Origin: JBFXJF01 sp050175155 | GTDB taxonomy: Bacteria > Bacillota > Bacilli > Tepidibacillales > Tepidibacillaceae | Direction of reading: 5' to 3' | Assembly (NCBI GenBank): GCA_050175155.1 | Contig: JBFXJF010000003.1 | Location: 62,001 to 126,000, forward strand | DNA length: 64,000 nt | Shown: positions 26,930-37,259 of the stretch, in pieces | Position numbering within the stretch: position 1 is the first letter of the stretch | Layout of the letters: each line of letters begins with the position of its first letter | Notes under the pieces: model-generated | Told to the model about the DNA's origin: nothing | Database searches by the model: none | The model's input: the letters and a program-made list of their open reading frames with translations, nothing else | Translations under genes and position numbers: made by a program

Positions 26930-27706
26930 ATGAAAGAAAGAATTATTACAGGTATTGTAGGGATAGTATTTTTTTTATCGTTGGTTTGGCTAGGGGATAT
27001 ATATTTTGCTATTTTAATATTGCTGATAGCATGTGTTGGTTTTTATGAATATCTAAAAATAAACAAAATTAAATTAATATCATTAGAGGGCTTATGGGGT
27101 TTATTTATTATACTTCTAATTTTTTATGATAATAATTACATCGTTGGTGACAATTCAATTTCAATTGTTATTTTATTATTATTAATTTATTTAGTGTTGG
27201 TTGTTGCTAGTAAAAATATGATTACCTTTGAAAACATTGGTTTAATAATTGTAGGAGTATTGTACATTGGATATGGTTTTTCATATATGATTGAAACTAG
27301 GAATCTTGATAATGGACTTATTTTAACAATATTTATTTTGTTTTCGACATGGGCATCAGATTCAGGTGCTTACTTTTTTGGTAAATATTTTGGTAAAAAC
27401 AAGTTATGGCCAGTGATTAGTCCAAAGAAAACAATCGAGGGCTCAGTTGGTGGGGTAGTTTTTGCAATAATTATAGGATTAATATTTAATTATTTTTTCA
27501 ATATAACTAGCTATTTATTAATTATATTTATTGCTATTCTAATTTCAATACTGGGTCAACTTGGAGATTTAATTGAATCAGCACTTAAAAGATCAAAAGA
27601 TGTTAAGGATTCAGGTTCATTACTTCCAGGTCATGGTGGAATACTTGATCGTTTTGATAGTTTAATTTTTATATATCTAGTCTTATATCTTATACAAATA
27701 TTTTAA
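26930..27706 (+). CDS. cdsA: Phosphatidate cytidylyltransferase
   Basis: Makes CDP-diacylglycerol for phospholipid synthesis. It is a 258-residue polytopic membrane protein with the C-terminal family signature GDLIESALKRSKDVKDSG and LLPGHGGILDRFDS. About seven to eight membrane segments are visible. Confidence 0.96.
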   Translation: MKERIITGIVGIVFFLSLVWLGDIYFAILILLIACVGFYEYLKINKIKLISLEGLWGLFIILLIFYDNNYIVGDNSISIVILLLLIYLVLVVASKNMITFENIGLIIVGVLYIGYGFSYMIETRNLDNGLILTIFILFSTWASDSGAYFFGKYFGKNKLWPVISPKKTIEGSVGGVVFAIIIGLIFNYFFNITSYLLIIFIAILISILGQLGDLIESALKRSKDVKDSGSLLPGHGGILDRFDSLIFIYLVLYLIQIF

Positions 27707-27723
27707 TAATTAGGTGAGTGTTT

Positions 27724-28881
27724 ATGAAAAATATTGCGATACTTGGTTCAACCGGCTCTATAGGGACTCAAACGCTTGAAGTAATACAAGTTAATTTTGA
27801 TAAATTTAGAGTTATTGGTTTATCTGCCGGGAATAATATTGAGTTATTAAAAGCTCAAATTAATAAATTTTCACCAAAGATAGTTTCTGTTAGCACTAAA
27901 GAATTGGCTGCTAAATTAAAGAGCGAAATTAATCAGAAGATTAAAATTGTTTACGGAGAAGAAGGTTTAATTGAAGTTTCAACTCACCAAGATGTGGATT
28001 TTGTTGTTGTCGCCCTTGTGGGAAGTATCGGTTTAAAGCCTACTATCGAAGCCATAAAGGCTCATAAAAATATCGGACTAGCAAACAAAGAAACTTTAGT
28101 ATCTGGAGGTCATATAGTTACAGACTTAGTAAATAGGTACAAGACTTCTTTAATTCCAATTGATAGTGAACATTCAGCAATTTTTCAAAGTCTTAAAGGC
28201 GGAGATACAAGTCAAGTCAATAAGCTTATATTAACGGCTTCGGGCGGTTCATTTATTAATAAAAGCAGGGAAGACTTGAATGGGGTTACAATAGAAGATG
28301 CCTTAAAACACCCGAACTGGTCAATGGGTAAAAAAATAACAATTGATTCTGCAACTATGATGAACAAAGGTTTCGAAGTAATTGAAGCTCATTGGTTGTT
28401 TAAAATGCCATATGATAAAATAGATGTTATAATTCATCCTGAGAGTATAATACATTCTATGGTAGAGTATAATGATAAAGCAATAATTGCCCAACTTGGT
28501 ACTCCGGATATGAAAGTCCCAATTCAGTATGCTTTATCCTATCCAGACAGAATCGAATTAGATATTAAACCTTTAGATCTTACAATGATAAAATCTCTAA
28601 ATTTTAGCAAACCAGACTATCTGAGGTTTCCATGTTTAAAAATTTCATACCAATGTGGAATACAAGGTGGTACAATGCCAACTGTATTGAATGCAGTTAA
28701 TGAGATTGCCGTTGATGCCTTCTTGCAGGGGATAATCCCTTTCATTGGAATAGAGAGTCTAATCGAGAGAGTATTAAATATGCATAACTATTCTATCAAT
28801 CCAACAATAGAAGAAATTATTGACTGTGATAATTGGGCAAGAATTACTACACAAAAATTCATTAATATTGAAAGGCGGTGA
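27724..28881 (+). CDS. dxr: 1-deoxy-D-xylulose 5-phosphate reductoisomerase
   Basis: Second step of the MEP isoprenoid pathway (DXP to MEP, NADPH-dependent). From the ATG at 27724 the protein has 385 residues with the NADPH site ILGSTGSIGTQTLE, NKETLVSGG, metal and substrate residues around IDSEHSAIFQSL and SATMMNKGFEVIEAHWLF. An upstream GTG (27718) overlaps the taggtgag site. Together with ispG downstream it shows use of the MEP pathway. Confidence 0.97.
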   Translation: MKNIAILGSTGSIGTQTLEVIQVNFDKFRVIGLSAGNNIELLKAQINKFSPKIVSVSTKELAAKLKSEINQKIKIVYGEEGLIEVSTHQDVDFVVVALVGSIGLKPTIEAIKAHKNIGLANKETLVSGGHIVTDLVNRYKTSLIPIDSEHSAIFQSLKGGDTSQVNKLILTASGGSFINKSREDLNGVTIEDALKHPNWSMGKKITIDSATMMNKGFEVIEAHWLFKMPYDKIDVIIHPESIIHSMVEYNDKAIIAQLGTPDMKVPIQYALSYPDRIELDIKPLDLTMIKSLNFSKPDYLRFPCLKISYQCGIQGGTMPTVLNAVNEIAVDAFLQGIIPFIGIESLIERVLNMHNYSINPTIEEIIDCDNWARITTQKFINIERR

Positions 28882-30140
28882 GCATTATTAGCACTTCATT
28901 ATTGGTAATAGAAATATTAATAGCTTTTATTGCAATGCTATTTGTGCATGAATTAGGACATTTTGTTTTTGCAAAGAGAGCAGGTATTCTAGTTAGAGAG
29001 TTTTCAATAGGAATGGGTCCCAAAATTTATTCTATCAAAAAAGGAGAAACTAAATACTCACTTAGAATATTGCCAATTGGAGCATATGTTAGTATGGCTG
29101 GGGAAGACGTGGAGACATATGATGTTAAGATTGGCCAAACAATAGGTATAGAGACAGACTCACAAAATATAATTACCAATATTTATCCTAAAGTAGATGA
29201 TAATAGAAAAATTACGATAGAGGAACTAGATTTAGAAAACAAACTATTTATTAAAGGACTAGATGATGAAGGGAATTTTTTAGATTTATTAGTTTCCAGA
29301 GAAGCAACAATACATTTAGAGGGCAAGAAAATACAAATAGCTCCACTTGATCGTCAATTTGGATCAAAACCTATTACGAGCAGGTTTCTTAGTATTATTG
29401 GGGGACCTTTATTTAATATAATTTTTGCATTAGTATTATTTTTTACTATTGCTTTAATGATTGGAGCTCCTAGTAACCAGGTAACCATTGGTGACATAAC
29501 TGAAAACTCTCCAGCAGCTGAAGCTGGTTTACAAATAGGTGATAAAATTCTAGGTATTAATAATATTGTTTTTGATAGTTCAGATAAATTGGTTTTGATG
29601 ATACAAAATTCTCCAGAACAAGAAATTGAGTTAGATATTGAAAGAGATGGAATGTTATTAAAAGTATTGATTATTCCACAAGATGAGGACAAGGATGGAA
29701 TTGGTTTAATTGGAATAAAACCTGTTCAGGTATATCAAGATGTATCAATATTTCAAGCAGTTTCAATGAGTTTTTCTGAGACGGTTAAATGGATTGGTTT
29801 GATTTTTGAGAGTTTTGAGATGTTGTTCTCAGGTGATGTTGGTTTGGATGATGTTGCGGGTCCAGTAGGAATTGTTAAAATTACTAGTGATGCAGCAAAA
29901 GCAGGAATATACACTCTTATGAATTGGACTGCTATTCTTAGTTTATATCTTGGTATTTTTAATTTACTTCCAATACCAGCGCTAGACGGAAGTCGTTTAT
30001 TATTTCTTACTGTTGAAGCAATTAGAAGAAAACCTATCGACCCTAAAAAGGAAAGTTTTATCCATTTTATTGGCTTTGCTTTTTTAATGCTATTAATGAT
30101 ATTTATAACAGTTAATGATGTAACAAAGCTATTTAATTAA
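28878..30140 (+). CDS. rseP: Site-2 intramembrane protease RseP/RasP
   Basis: Membrane zinc protease that cuts anti-sigma factors and remnant signal peptides. The zinc motif HELGH is at residues 24-28, a PDZ domain at about 195-270, and the LDG motif (PALDGSRLLF) near 368. A segment of about 65 residues between the first membrane region and the PDZ domain, ending IQIAPLDRQFGSKPI, resembles Bacillus RasP. It starts with GTG overlapping the dxr stop by four bases. Confidence 0.95.
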   Translation: MSIISTSLLVIEILIAFIAMLFVHELGHFVFAKRAGILVREFSIGMGPKIYSIKKGETKYSLRILPIGAYVSMAGEDVETYDVKIGQTIGIETDSQNIITNIYPKVDDNRKITIEELDLENKLFIKGLDDEGNFLDLLVSREATIHLEGKKIQIAPLDRQFGSKPITSRFLSIIGGPLFNIIFALVLFFTIALMIGAPSNQVTIGDITENSPAAEAGLQIGDKILGINNIVFDSSDKLVLMIQNSPEQEIELDIERDGMLLKVLIIPQDEDKDGIGLIGIKPVQVYQDVSIFQAVSMSFSETVKWIGLIFESFEMLFSGDVGLDDVAGPVGIVKITSDAAKAGIYTLMNWTAILSLYLGIFNLLPIPALDGSRLLFLTVEAIRRKPIDPKKESFIHFIGFAFLMLLMIFITVNDVTKLFN

Positions 30141-30169
30141 TTAGAATATTTATCAAGGTAGGTGTCGTA

Positions 30170-31252
30170 GTGTATAAAAGGAATGAGACAAGACCAGTTT
30201 ATGTTGGAAATGTACAAATTGGAGGTCAAACTGATGTTGTAATTCAATCAATGACTTCAACTGATACAAGAAACATTGAGGCAACAGTGAGACAAATCGA
30301 AGCTTTAAAAATGGCTGGCTGTCAAATAGTTAGATTAGCAGTTATAGATATTGAAGCAGCAGAGGCTATTAAGGAAATTAAAAAAAGAACTACGCTTCCA
30401 TTAGTAGCTGATATACATTTCGATTACAAATTAGCTATAACTGCATTAGAGAATGGCATAGATAAAATTAGAATAAATCCCGGAAATATTGGATCAATTG
30501 ACAAAGTCCGTAAGGTTGTAGAAGCTTGTAATGATAGAAAAGTTGCAATACGCATTGGAATTAATTCAGGTTCAATTGAAAAGGAAATCCTTCATAAATA
30601 TGGTCATCCAACTGCGGAGGGTATGGTAGAATCAGCAATGAAACATATTGAAATGTTAGAAGATTTAGATTTTGAAGATATTGTAATATCATTAAAATCC
30701 TCTAATGTTTTAATGATGATACAAGCTTATTATTTAATGGCTGAAAAAAGAAACTACCCATTGCACGTTGGTGTTACTGAAGCGGGAACAATTTTTTCAG
30801 GAAGTATTAAATCTGCGATAGGCATTGGTTCTATATTATCTGGCGGTATCGGAGATACGATTCGTGTCTCTTTAACAGCTGATCCAGTCGAAGAAATAAA
30901 AGTTGCTAAGGAAATATTGAAGGATTTAGATATTAGAAATACAGACCCGCAGATAATTTCTTGCCCAACTTGCGGACGAACCCAGATAAATTTAGAAAAA
31001 CTAGCAAATAAAGTAGAAAAAGCATTGTTTTTGATTGATAAGCCATTAAAAATTGCGGTCATGGGATGTGCTGTTAATGGTCCTGGTGAAGCAAAAGAGG
31101 CTGATGTTGGTGTTGCTGGAGGAAATGGAGAAGGATTGATTTTTCGAAATGGAGAAATTGTTAGAAAAGTAAAAGAAGAGAATCTTTTTGAAGAATTAAT
31201 GAAAGAAATAGAAGATATTATTGGAAAACCAATTCTAAACAAATTATTATGA
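30170..31252 (+). CDS. ispG: 4-hydroxy-3-methylbut-2-enyl diphosphate synthase
   Basis: Penultimate MEP pathway enzyme, with a [4Fe-4S] cluster. The 360-residue protein has VQSMTSTDTRNIEATVRQI, RINPGNIG, and cluster ligands in SCPTCGRTQ (about 264-271) and MGCAVNGPGEAKEADVG (about 299). It starts with GTG after taggtg. Confidence 0.96.
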   Translation: MYKRNETRPVYVGNVQIGGQTDVVIQSMTSTDTRNIEATVRQIEALKMAGCQIVRLAVIDIEAAEAIKEIKKRTTLPLVADIHFDYKLAITALENGIDKIRINPGNIGSIDKVRKVVEACNDRKVAIRIGINSGSIEKEILHKYGHPTAEGMVESAMKHIEMLEDLDFEDIVISLKSSNVLMMIQAYYLMAEKRNYPLHVGVTEAGTIFSGSIKSAIGIGSILSGGIGDTIRVSLTADPVEEIKVAKEILKDLDIRNTDPQIISCPTCGRTQINLEKLANKVEKALFLIDKPLKIAVMGCAVNGPGEAKEADVGVAGGNGEGLIFRNGEIVRKVKEENLFEELMKEIEDIIGKPILNKLL

Positions 31253-31282
31253 TTAATATATGCTTTCTCAAAAGGTGATAAA

Positions 31283-34200
31283 GTGAATAATAATGGTAAT
31301 TACGTTTTTAATAAATTAGTTGAATCATTTAATATCCCAAGAGATATTTTAGAATATTTCTCCGGTGCCGAAATTGAAAAGGTAGAGTTAACGCGTTTAA
31401 ATAATGAATTAACAATATATTTTAGTTTTATAGATTTAATACCTAAAAAGATATACGATCAGTTTCAAGAAATTATTAATAATAGACTAGAGGGATACCA
31501 GAAAGTAAGTTATTGTATTCGTTTTAAATCTGCAATTTCAAAGGAAATTATTTTAGAGTATTGGCTAAATATTATAGAATCATTCAAGTTAAATCCAAGC
31601 ACATACAATATGTTAAAAGATGTGAATTTAAAAATAGAGAATCAGTATTTAACTATATTTGTGCCTAGTTTGGCAATTAAAGAATTACTTCAAAGAAAAG
31701 AAGTTACCAAATCAATATCGGATATTTTGTCCTTTTGGATAGATGATAAATATACGGTTAATCTAGAGTGTAATGAGTTTGAAGTGAATCAAACAATAAA
31801 TAATAATGAATTATGTAATTATGATACTGAAGTAATAGATAACGAAATACTTATTGAAAATAATGATAGAGGAAAAAAAACTAGTGAAATTTTAAATAAG
31901 GAAAAAATGATCTATGGAAAAAAAATTATTGGTATATCCAAACCAATTGTGGAGATAAATGAAGAAGAGGATAATGTTGTTATAGAGGGAACTCTTTTCT
32001 CATTTGAAATAAAAGATACGAAAAATGGTGGTCAGATTGTTATTCTTAATCTGACAGACCTAAAGGACTCTATTCAAGCGAAATTATTTATTAAAAACTC
32101 TGATAAAAATAATCAAATAATTAACAATTTAAAGATAGATATGTGTTTGAGAATAAAAGGAAATATAAGAAATGATGCTTTTTCAAATGAATTAGTTTTG
32201 CTAGGTACAAGTATAATGCAAATAGATTCGAGAATGAGAGAAGATACAGCTGAGGAAAAAAGAGTTGAGCTTCATTTACATACTAATATGAGTGCGATGG
32301 ACGGCATTACTTCAATTAATAAATACTTAGAACAAGCTAGCATATGGGGACATAAGGCTATTGCAATAACAGATCACGGAGTAGCACAAAGTTTTCCTGA
32401 GGCTTATGAGGCAGGACAAAGATTTGGTATAAAGATTGTGTATGGATTAGAAGCTAATGTTGTTGATGATACTACACCTATCGTTTTTAAAGAACAATCT
32501 AGAAGTCTATCGGATGATACATATGTAGTGTTTGATACTGAAACAACTGGTTTGTCTGCAGTATTTAATAAGATAATTGAAATTGGTGCGGTTAAAGTAA
32601 AGGAAGGGAAAATAGTAGATAAATTCGAAATGTTTGTCGATCCACAAGAATTAATATCTACTAAAATTACTGAGTTAACAGGAATAACAAATGAAATGGT
32701 TAAAGGTGCTTCCCTAATTAATGAAGTTTTATTAAAGTTCAAGGATTTTATTGGAGAATCTATCTTAGTAGCACATAATGCAAAATTTGATCTGAATTTT
32801 TTGAATATTAACCTTGGGAAAATTGGGGAAAATGAGTTAGATAATCCATTAATTGATACAGTTGAATTAGCTAGATTTTTGTATCCTAATATGAAAAATT
32901 ACAAACTCAACACACTTTGCAAACAATTTAATATTGAACTTAAGCATCACCGTGCTTACAATGATGCAGAAGCTACCTCTTTTTTATTATTAGAAATGGT
33001 TTTAGAGTTAAAGAAGAAAGGTATAGAAAACTTAAATGATATTAATAAAAATGTTGGGGAAAGGGATTATAAAAAACTGCGGCCCTTTCATTTAACAATA
33101 TTAGTAAAGAATTATATTGGTTTAAAGAATCTGTATAAAATTATCTCAAAGTCTCATATAGATTTTTTTTATCGTTGTCCAAGAATTCCAAGGAATGTTT
33201 TAACAGAATATAGAGAAGGCTTACTTTTCGGTACGGCATGCAATCAGGGAGAATTATTTAATGCAATGATAAGTAAAACACCTAAAGAGATTGAAGAGAT
33301 TATAAAATTTTATGATTACTTAGAGATTCAACCTATTAAAAATTATAAGCATTTAATTAATAATGGCTTATTAAAACAGACAGAAGATATTATCGATATT
33401 CATAATAGAATCATAGAGTTGGGGGAAAAACTTAATATTCCTGTCGTAGCAACTGGAGACGTACATTATTTAAATCCTGAGGAAGAAATAAATAGAAAGA
33501 TTTTGGTATACAATCAAATAGGTGGATATAGATATCATCAATCTGACGACCTAAGTCCTGCATATTATCATACTACAAATGAAATGTATGAGGAATTTGC
33601 ACATCTAGATAAAAATATTGCTAAAAAAATAATTGTTGACAATCCAAATAAAATTGTTCAGAAAATTGAGAACATGAAACCTTATCCTGATGGGTTACAT
33701 TCTCCAATAATTGATGGTGCAGATGATGAAATTCGTCAAATGAGTTATAATACTGCAAAAACTATTTATGGAGACCATCTACCTGAGATAGTTGAGAAAA
33801 GACTTGAGAAAGAACTACAAAGTATAATAGAGAATGGTTTTGCTGTAATTTATTTAATATCTCACAAGCTAGTAAATAAATCTTTAGAAGATGGTTTTAT
33901 TGTAGGATCAAGAGGGTCAGTTGGTTCTTCATTTGTTGCAACGATGACTAAAATTACAGAGGTTAATCCTTTACCGCCACATTATATTTGTGGTGTTTGC
34001 AAACATAATGAATTTGTTCTTGATGGTTCATATGGTTCTGGATATGATTTACCAGATAAGGAATGTCCGAATTGTCATAATAAAATGAATAAAGAAGGTC
34101 AAGATATTCCTTTTGAAACGTTCATGGGATATAAAGGGGATAAAGTACCTGATATAGACTTGAATTTTTCTGGTAATTATCAGGCGACAATTCATAAATA

Positions 34201-35575
34201 TGCAGAGGAGGTATTTGGTTCTGAGTATGTTTATCGAGCAGGAACGATCTCTACTATTGCAGAAAAGACAGCTTATGGTTATGTAAAAAAGTATTCAGAA
34301 GATAATAATCTTAATTTTCGAAATGTTGAAATAAGTCGATTGGTTCTTGGTTGTACGGGTATTAAAAGAACTACTGGACAACATCCTGGAGGGTTAATGA
34401 TTATACCACAATACAAGGATGTTTATGATTTTACTCCAATACAAAAACCGGCCGATGACATGTCAACTGAAACTGTAACTACACACTTTGATTATCACGC
34501 AATAAGTGGTAGATTACTAAAACTTGACATTCTTGGACATGATGATCCAACAGTTATAAGGATGTTAGAAGATCTAACAGGTATTGAACCAAAATCTATA
34601 CCTATGGATGATTTGAACGTATATGAAATATTTAGAAGTACAAAACCTCTAGGTTTAACTTCGACAAAGATAAGGAATAAAACCGGAACTGTTGGGATAC
34701 CCGAGTTTGGTACAAAGTTTGTCAGACAAATGCTTGAAGATACTAAACCAACAACTTTTTCTGAGTTAGTTCGTATATCAGGATTGTCACATGGTACGGA
34801 TGTTTGGTTAAATAATGCTCAAGAATTGATTAAGGACAAAAAGGCAAAATTATCTGAAGTAATATGTACTAGAGACGATATAATGTTATATCTAATTCAA
34901 AAGGGTCTAGATACTTCTATTGCTTTTAATATTAGTGAGAATGTTCGTAAGGGAAAGGGGCTAGACTCTAAATATATTGAAGAAATGAGTAAGTTTAATG
35001 TTCCGGATTGGTATATTAAATCTTGTCAAAAGATTAAGTATATGTTTCCAAAAGCACATGCAGTAGCTTACGTTCAGATGGCAGTGCGCATTGCATATTT
35101 CAAGGTATATTATCCGATTTATTATTATGCTACTTATTTTTCAATCCGTGCAGATGAATTTATTCCATTAATAATGACTTCAAACGTTCAAAATATTAAT
35201 AATAAAATAGAGGAGATTCTTTCTAAAGGAAATTCCGTAACTCAGAAAGAGAAAAATCTTTTAACCGTTCTTGAGGTAGCATTAGAAATGTTAGAAAGAG
35301 GTTTTTATTTTCAAAATGTCGATTTATATAAATCTGATTCTACTAAATTTTTAGTTAATAATAACTTAACGACTCTTATTCCACCTTTTAAATCTATTTC
35401 TGGCATAGGTGAAAATGCTGCGAATAACATTATTATGGCTAGAAAACAAGGTGATTTTCTTTCGATAGAAGATTTTCAAACTAGATCAAAGGTATCTAAA
35501 ACAGTAATAGAAATATTAGAGGAACTTGGCTCTTTAAAAGATTTGCCATCATCGAATCAGTTGTCTCTTTTTTAA
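31283..35575 (+). CDS. polC: DNA polymerase III PolC (Gram-positive replicase)
   Basis: Replicative polymerase with built-in proofreading, 1430 residues. Order: N-terminal domain (1-190), OB fold (about 225-320), PHP domain starting VELHLHTNMSAMDGI (about 326), DnaQ-type exonuclease inserted at about 414-590 (FDTETTGLSAVFNKIIEIGA), rest of PHP, zinc motif CGVC..CPNCH (about 903-935), palm with PDIDLNFSGNYQ, and C-terminal helix-hairpin-helix/tau-binding region. It starts with GTG. In B. subtilis proS lies just upstream; it is absent here. Confidence 0.97.
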   Translation: MNNNGNYVFNKLVESFNIPRDILEYFSGAEIEKVELTRLNNELTIYFSFIDLIPKKIYDQFQEIINNRLEGYQKVSYCIRFKSAISKEIILEYWLNIIESFKLNPSTYNMLKDVNLKIENQYLTIFVPSLAIKELLQRKEVTKSISDILSFWIDDKYTVNLECNEFEVNQTINNNELCNYDTEVIDNEILIENNDRGKKTSEILNKEKMIYGKKIIGISKPIVEINEEEDNVVIEGTLFSFEIKDTKNGGQIVILNLTDLKDSIQAKLFIKNSDKNNQIINNLKIDMCLRIKGNIRNDAFSNELVLLGTSIMQIDSRMREDTAEEKRVELHLHTNMSAMDGITSINKYLEQASIWGHKAIAITDHGVAQSFPEAYEAGQRFGIKIVYGLEANVVDDTTPIVFKEQSRSLSDDTYVVFDTETTGLSAVFNKIIEIGAVKVKEGKIVDKFEMFVDPQELISTKITELTGITNEMVKGASLINEVLLKFKDFIGESILVAHNAKFDLNFLNINLGKIGENELDNPLIDTVELARFLYPNMKNYKLNTLCKQFNIELKHHRAYNDAEATSFLLLEMVLELKKKGIENLNDINKNVGERDYKKLRPFHLTILVKNYIGLKNLYKIISKSHIDFFYRCPRIPRNVLTEYREGLLFGTACNQGELFNAMISKTPKEIEEIIKFYDYLEIQPIKNYKHLINNGLLKQTEDIIDIHNRIIELGEKLNIPVVATGDVHYLNPEEEINRKILVYNQIGGYRYHQSDDLSPAYYHTTNEMYEEFAHLDKNIAKKIIVDNPNKIVQKIENMKPYPDGLHSPIIDGADDEIRQMSYNTAKTIYGDHLPEIVEKRLEKELQSIIENGFAVIYLISHKLVNKSLEDGFIVGSRGSVGSSFVATMTKITEVNPLPPHYICGVCKHNEFVLDGSYGSGYDLPDKECPNCHNKMNKEGQDIPFETFMGYKGDKVPDIDLNFSGNYQATIHKYAEEVFGSEYVYRAGTISTIAEKTAYGYVKKYSEDNNLNFRNVEISRLVLGCTGIKRTTGQHPGGLMIIPQYKDVYDFTPIQKPADDMSTETVTTHFDYHAISGRLLKLDILGHDDPTVIRMLEDLTGIEPKSIPMDDLNVYEIFRSTKPLGLTSTKIRNKTGTVGIPEFGTKFVRQMLEDTKPTTFSELVRISGLSHGTDVWLNNAQELIKDKKAKLSEVICTRDDIMLYLIQKGLDTSIAFNISENVRKGKGLDSKYIEEMSKFNVPDWYIKSCQKIKYMFPKAHAVAYVQMAVRIAYFKVYYPIYYYATYFSIRADEFIPLIMTSNVQNINNKIEEILSKGNSVTQKEKNLLTVLEVALEMLERGFYFQNVDLYKSDSTKFLVNNNLTTLIPPFKSISGIGENAANNIIMARKQGDFLSIEDFQTRSKVSKTVIEILEELGSLKDLPSSNQLSLF

Positions 35576-35587
35576 CAATAATAATAA

Positions 35588-35617
35588 TTGCTTAGAAAGA
35601 TGATTTTATGATATAAT
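35588..35617 (+). promoter_or_regulatory. Sigma-A promoter for the rimP-nusA-infB operon
   Basis: TTGCTT (35588-35593), an 18-base spacer and TATAAT (35612-35617), with TG one base before the -10. It lies 12 bases after the polC stop. Confidence 0.75.
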
Positions 35618-35648
35618 CTTTTTGGCTATAATATTTATAGATTTCGCA

Positions 35649-35670
35649 AAGAGTGGGGTAACCCACTCTT
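35649..35670 (+). promoter_or_regulatory. GNRA-capped hairpin in the rimP leader
   Basis: aagagtggg pairs perfectly with cccactctt around gtaa. The stem lies between the promoter and rimP, about 50 bases from the start codon. The following acatttttac is a weak T-tract, so it may be an attenuator or a processing/protein site. nusA operons are commonly autoregulated in the leader; that is inference here. Confidence 0.55.
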
Positions 35671-35723
35671 ACATTTTTACATAAGGACTTCTAAATATTT
35701 ATATTTATAAAGGAGAATAAAGT

Positions 35724-36185
35724 ATGAGTATAAAAGTTACTCAAAAAATAGAAGAAATTGTTTTACCAATTATCAAGGAATTGAATTTGGAACTATTTAA
35801 CATCGAGTATAAAAGGGAAGGGAATAATTGGTTTCTGAGAATATTTATCGATAAGTCGGATGGGGAAGTTGATATAGATGACTGTGGAAAGGTAAGCGAG
35901 AACTTAAGTATTCAACTTGATAAAGTAGATCCTATTCCTAATGCCTATTTTTTAGAAGTATCTTCACCTGGGGCTGAACGACCTTTAAGAAATGAAAAAG
36001 ATATTTTAAATTCAATTAATAAGAAAATTCACATAACTACAACTGAATTAATAAATAACCAAAAGATATTTGAAGGGATTTTAGAAAATTTCGAGAACAA
36101 TACGCTTACGGTAAAGTGTGATAAATTAAAAGTTGAGATTTCTTATGATTTAATTGCTAGTATAAGATTAGCAGTAGTTTTTTAA
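35724..36185 (+). CDS. rimP: Ribosome maturation factor RimP
   Basis: Needed for 30S subunit maturation. The 153-residue protein has NWFLRIFIDKSDGEVDIDDC and YFLEVSSPGAERPLR, which define the family. It heads the rimP-nusA-ylxR-ylxQ-infB-rbfA operon. Confidence 0.96.
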   Translation: MSIKVTQKIEEIVLPIIKELNLELFNIEYKREGNNWFLRIFIDKSDGEVDIDDCGKVSENLSIQLDKVDPIPNAYFLEVSSPGAERPLRNEKDILNSINKKIHITTTELINNQKIFEGILENFENNTLTVKCDKLKVEISYDLIASIRLAVVF

Positions 36186-36204
36186 ATGGAAAGGAGGAGA
36201 TAAA

Positions 36205-37248
36205 ATGAATAATGAATTTATGGATGCACTAGCACAACTTGAAAAAGAAAAGGGTATTAGTAAAGAAATATTAATCGAGGCTATTGAAGCTGCACTAATA
36301 TCTGGATATAAAAGAAATTTTCATTCTGCACAAAATGTTAGGGTTGAAATTAATAGAGAAAGTGGAACTGTAAAGGTTTTAGCTAGAAAAACTGTTTCTG
36401 AGGAAGTATTAGATCCTAGACTAGAAATATCATTTGAAGTAGCTAGGCAAATAAATGCTAACTACCAAGTAGATGATATTGTAGAAATAGAAATCACACC
36501 AAAAGAATTTGGCAGAATAGCGGCACAAACAGCTAAACAGGTTGTAACACAAAGAATTAGAGAAGCAGAACGTGGTGTTGTTTTCGATATATTTATTGAC
36601 AAAGAAGAAGATATAGTAACAGGTATCGCACAAAGACAAGATCAACGATACATATATATTGATTTAGGAAAGGCTGAGGCTTTATTGCCTATTAATGAAG
36701 TGATGCCTACAGAAAAAGTTAAGCATGGCGACAGATTAAAAGTATTTATTACTAAAGTAGAAAAAACTACAAAAGGACCACAAATATATGTATCAAGAAC
36801 ACACCCGGGGTTATTAAAAAGGTTATTTGAACTTGAAGTACCAGAAATATATGATGGAGTAGTAGAGATAAAATCGGTTGCAAGAGAAGCAGGACATCGT
36901 TCAAAGATAGCAGTTCATTCTCATAAAGCAGAAGTTGACTCTGTTGGTTCGTGTGTTGGACCAAAAGGATCTCGTGTTCAAACAATTGTTAATGAACTAA
37001 AAGGTGAAAAAATCGATATTGTAAAATGGTCTAATAATGTTGAAACATTTATATCAAATGCTTTAAGTCCATCAAAGGTTCTTAATGTTGATGTAAATGA
37101 AGAGGAAAAAACTGCTAAAGTTATTGTTCCTGATTATCAATTATCTTTAGCAATAGGAAAAGAAGGTCAAAACGCACGACTAGCTGCTAAGTTAACGGGA
37201 TGGAAAATTGATATTAAAAGTGAATCTCAAATAGCTTCAAAACAATAG
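36205..37248 (+). CDS. nusA: Transcription termination/antitermination factor NusA
   Basis: Binds RNA polymerase and modulates pausing and termination. The 347-residue protein has an N-terminal polymerase-binding domain (1-125), S1 (about 135-200) and two KH domains (GSCVGPKGSRVQTIVNELKG and LAIGKEGQNARLAAKLTGWK). It lacks the C-terminal acidic repeats of E. coli NusA, as in other Bacillota. Confidence 0.97.
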   Translation: MNNEFMDALAQLEKEKGISKEILIEAIEAALISGYKRNFHSAQNVRVEINRESGTVKVLARKTVSEEVLDPRLEISFEVARQINANYQVDDIVEIEITPKEFGRIAAQTAKQVVTQRIREAERGVVFDIFIDKEEDIVTGIAQRQDQRYIYIDLGKAEALLPINEVMPTEKVKHGDRLKVFITKVEKTTKGPQIYVSRTHPGLLKRLFELEVPEIYDGVVEIKSVAREAGHRSKIAVHSHKAEVDSVGSCVGPKGSRVQTIVNELKGEKIDIVKWSNNVETFISNALSPSKVLNVDVNEEEKTAKVIVPDYQLSLAIGKEGQNARLAAKLTGWKIDIKSESQIASKQ

Positions 37249-37259
37249 GGGGTTTCGTA

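Noticed and set aside
30754..31242. A 162-codon open frame on the minus strand
   Set aside because: It is antisense to the iron-sulphur half of ispG and has no supporting signals.
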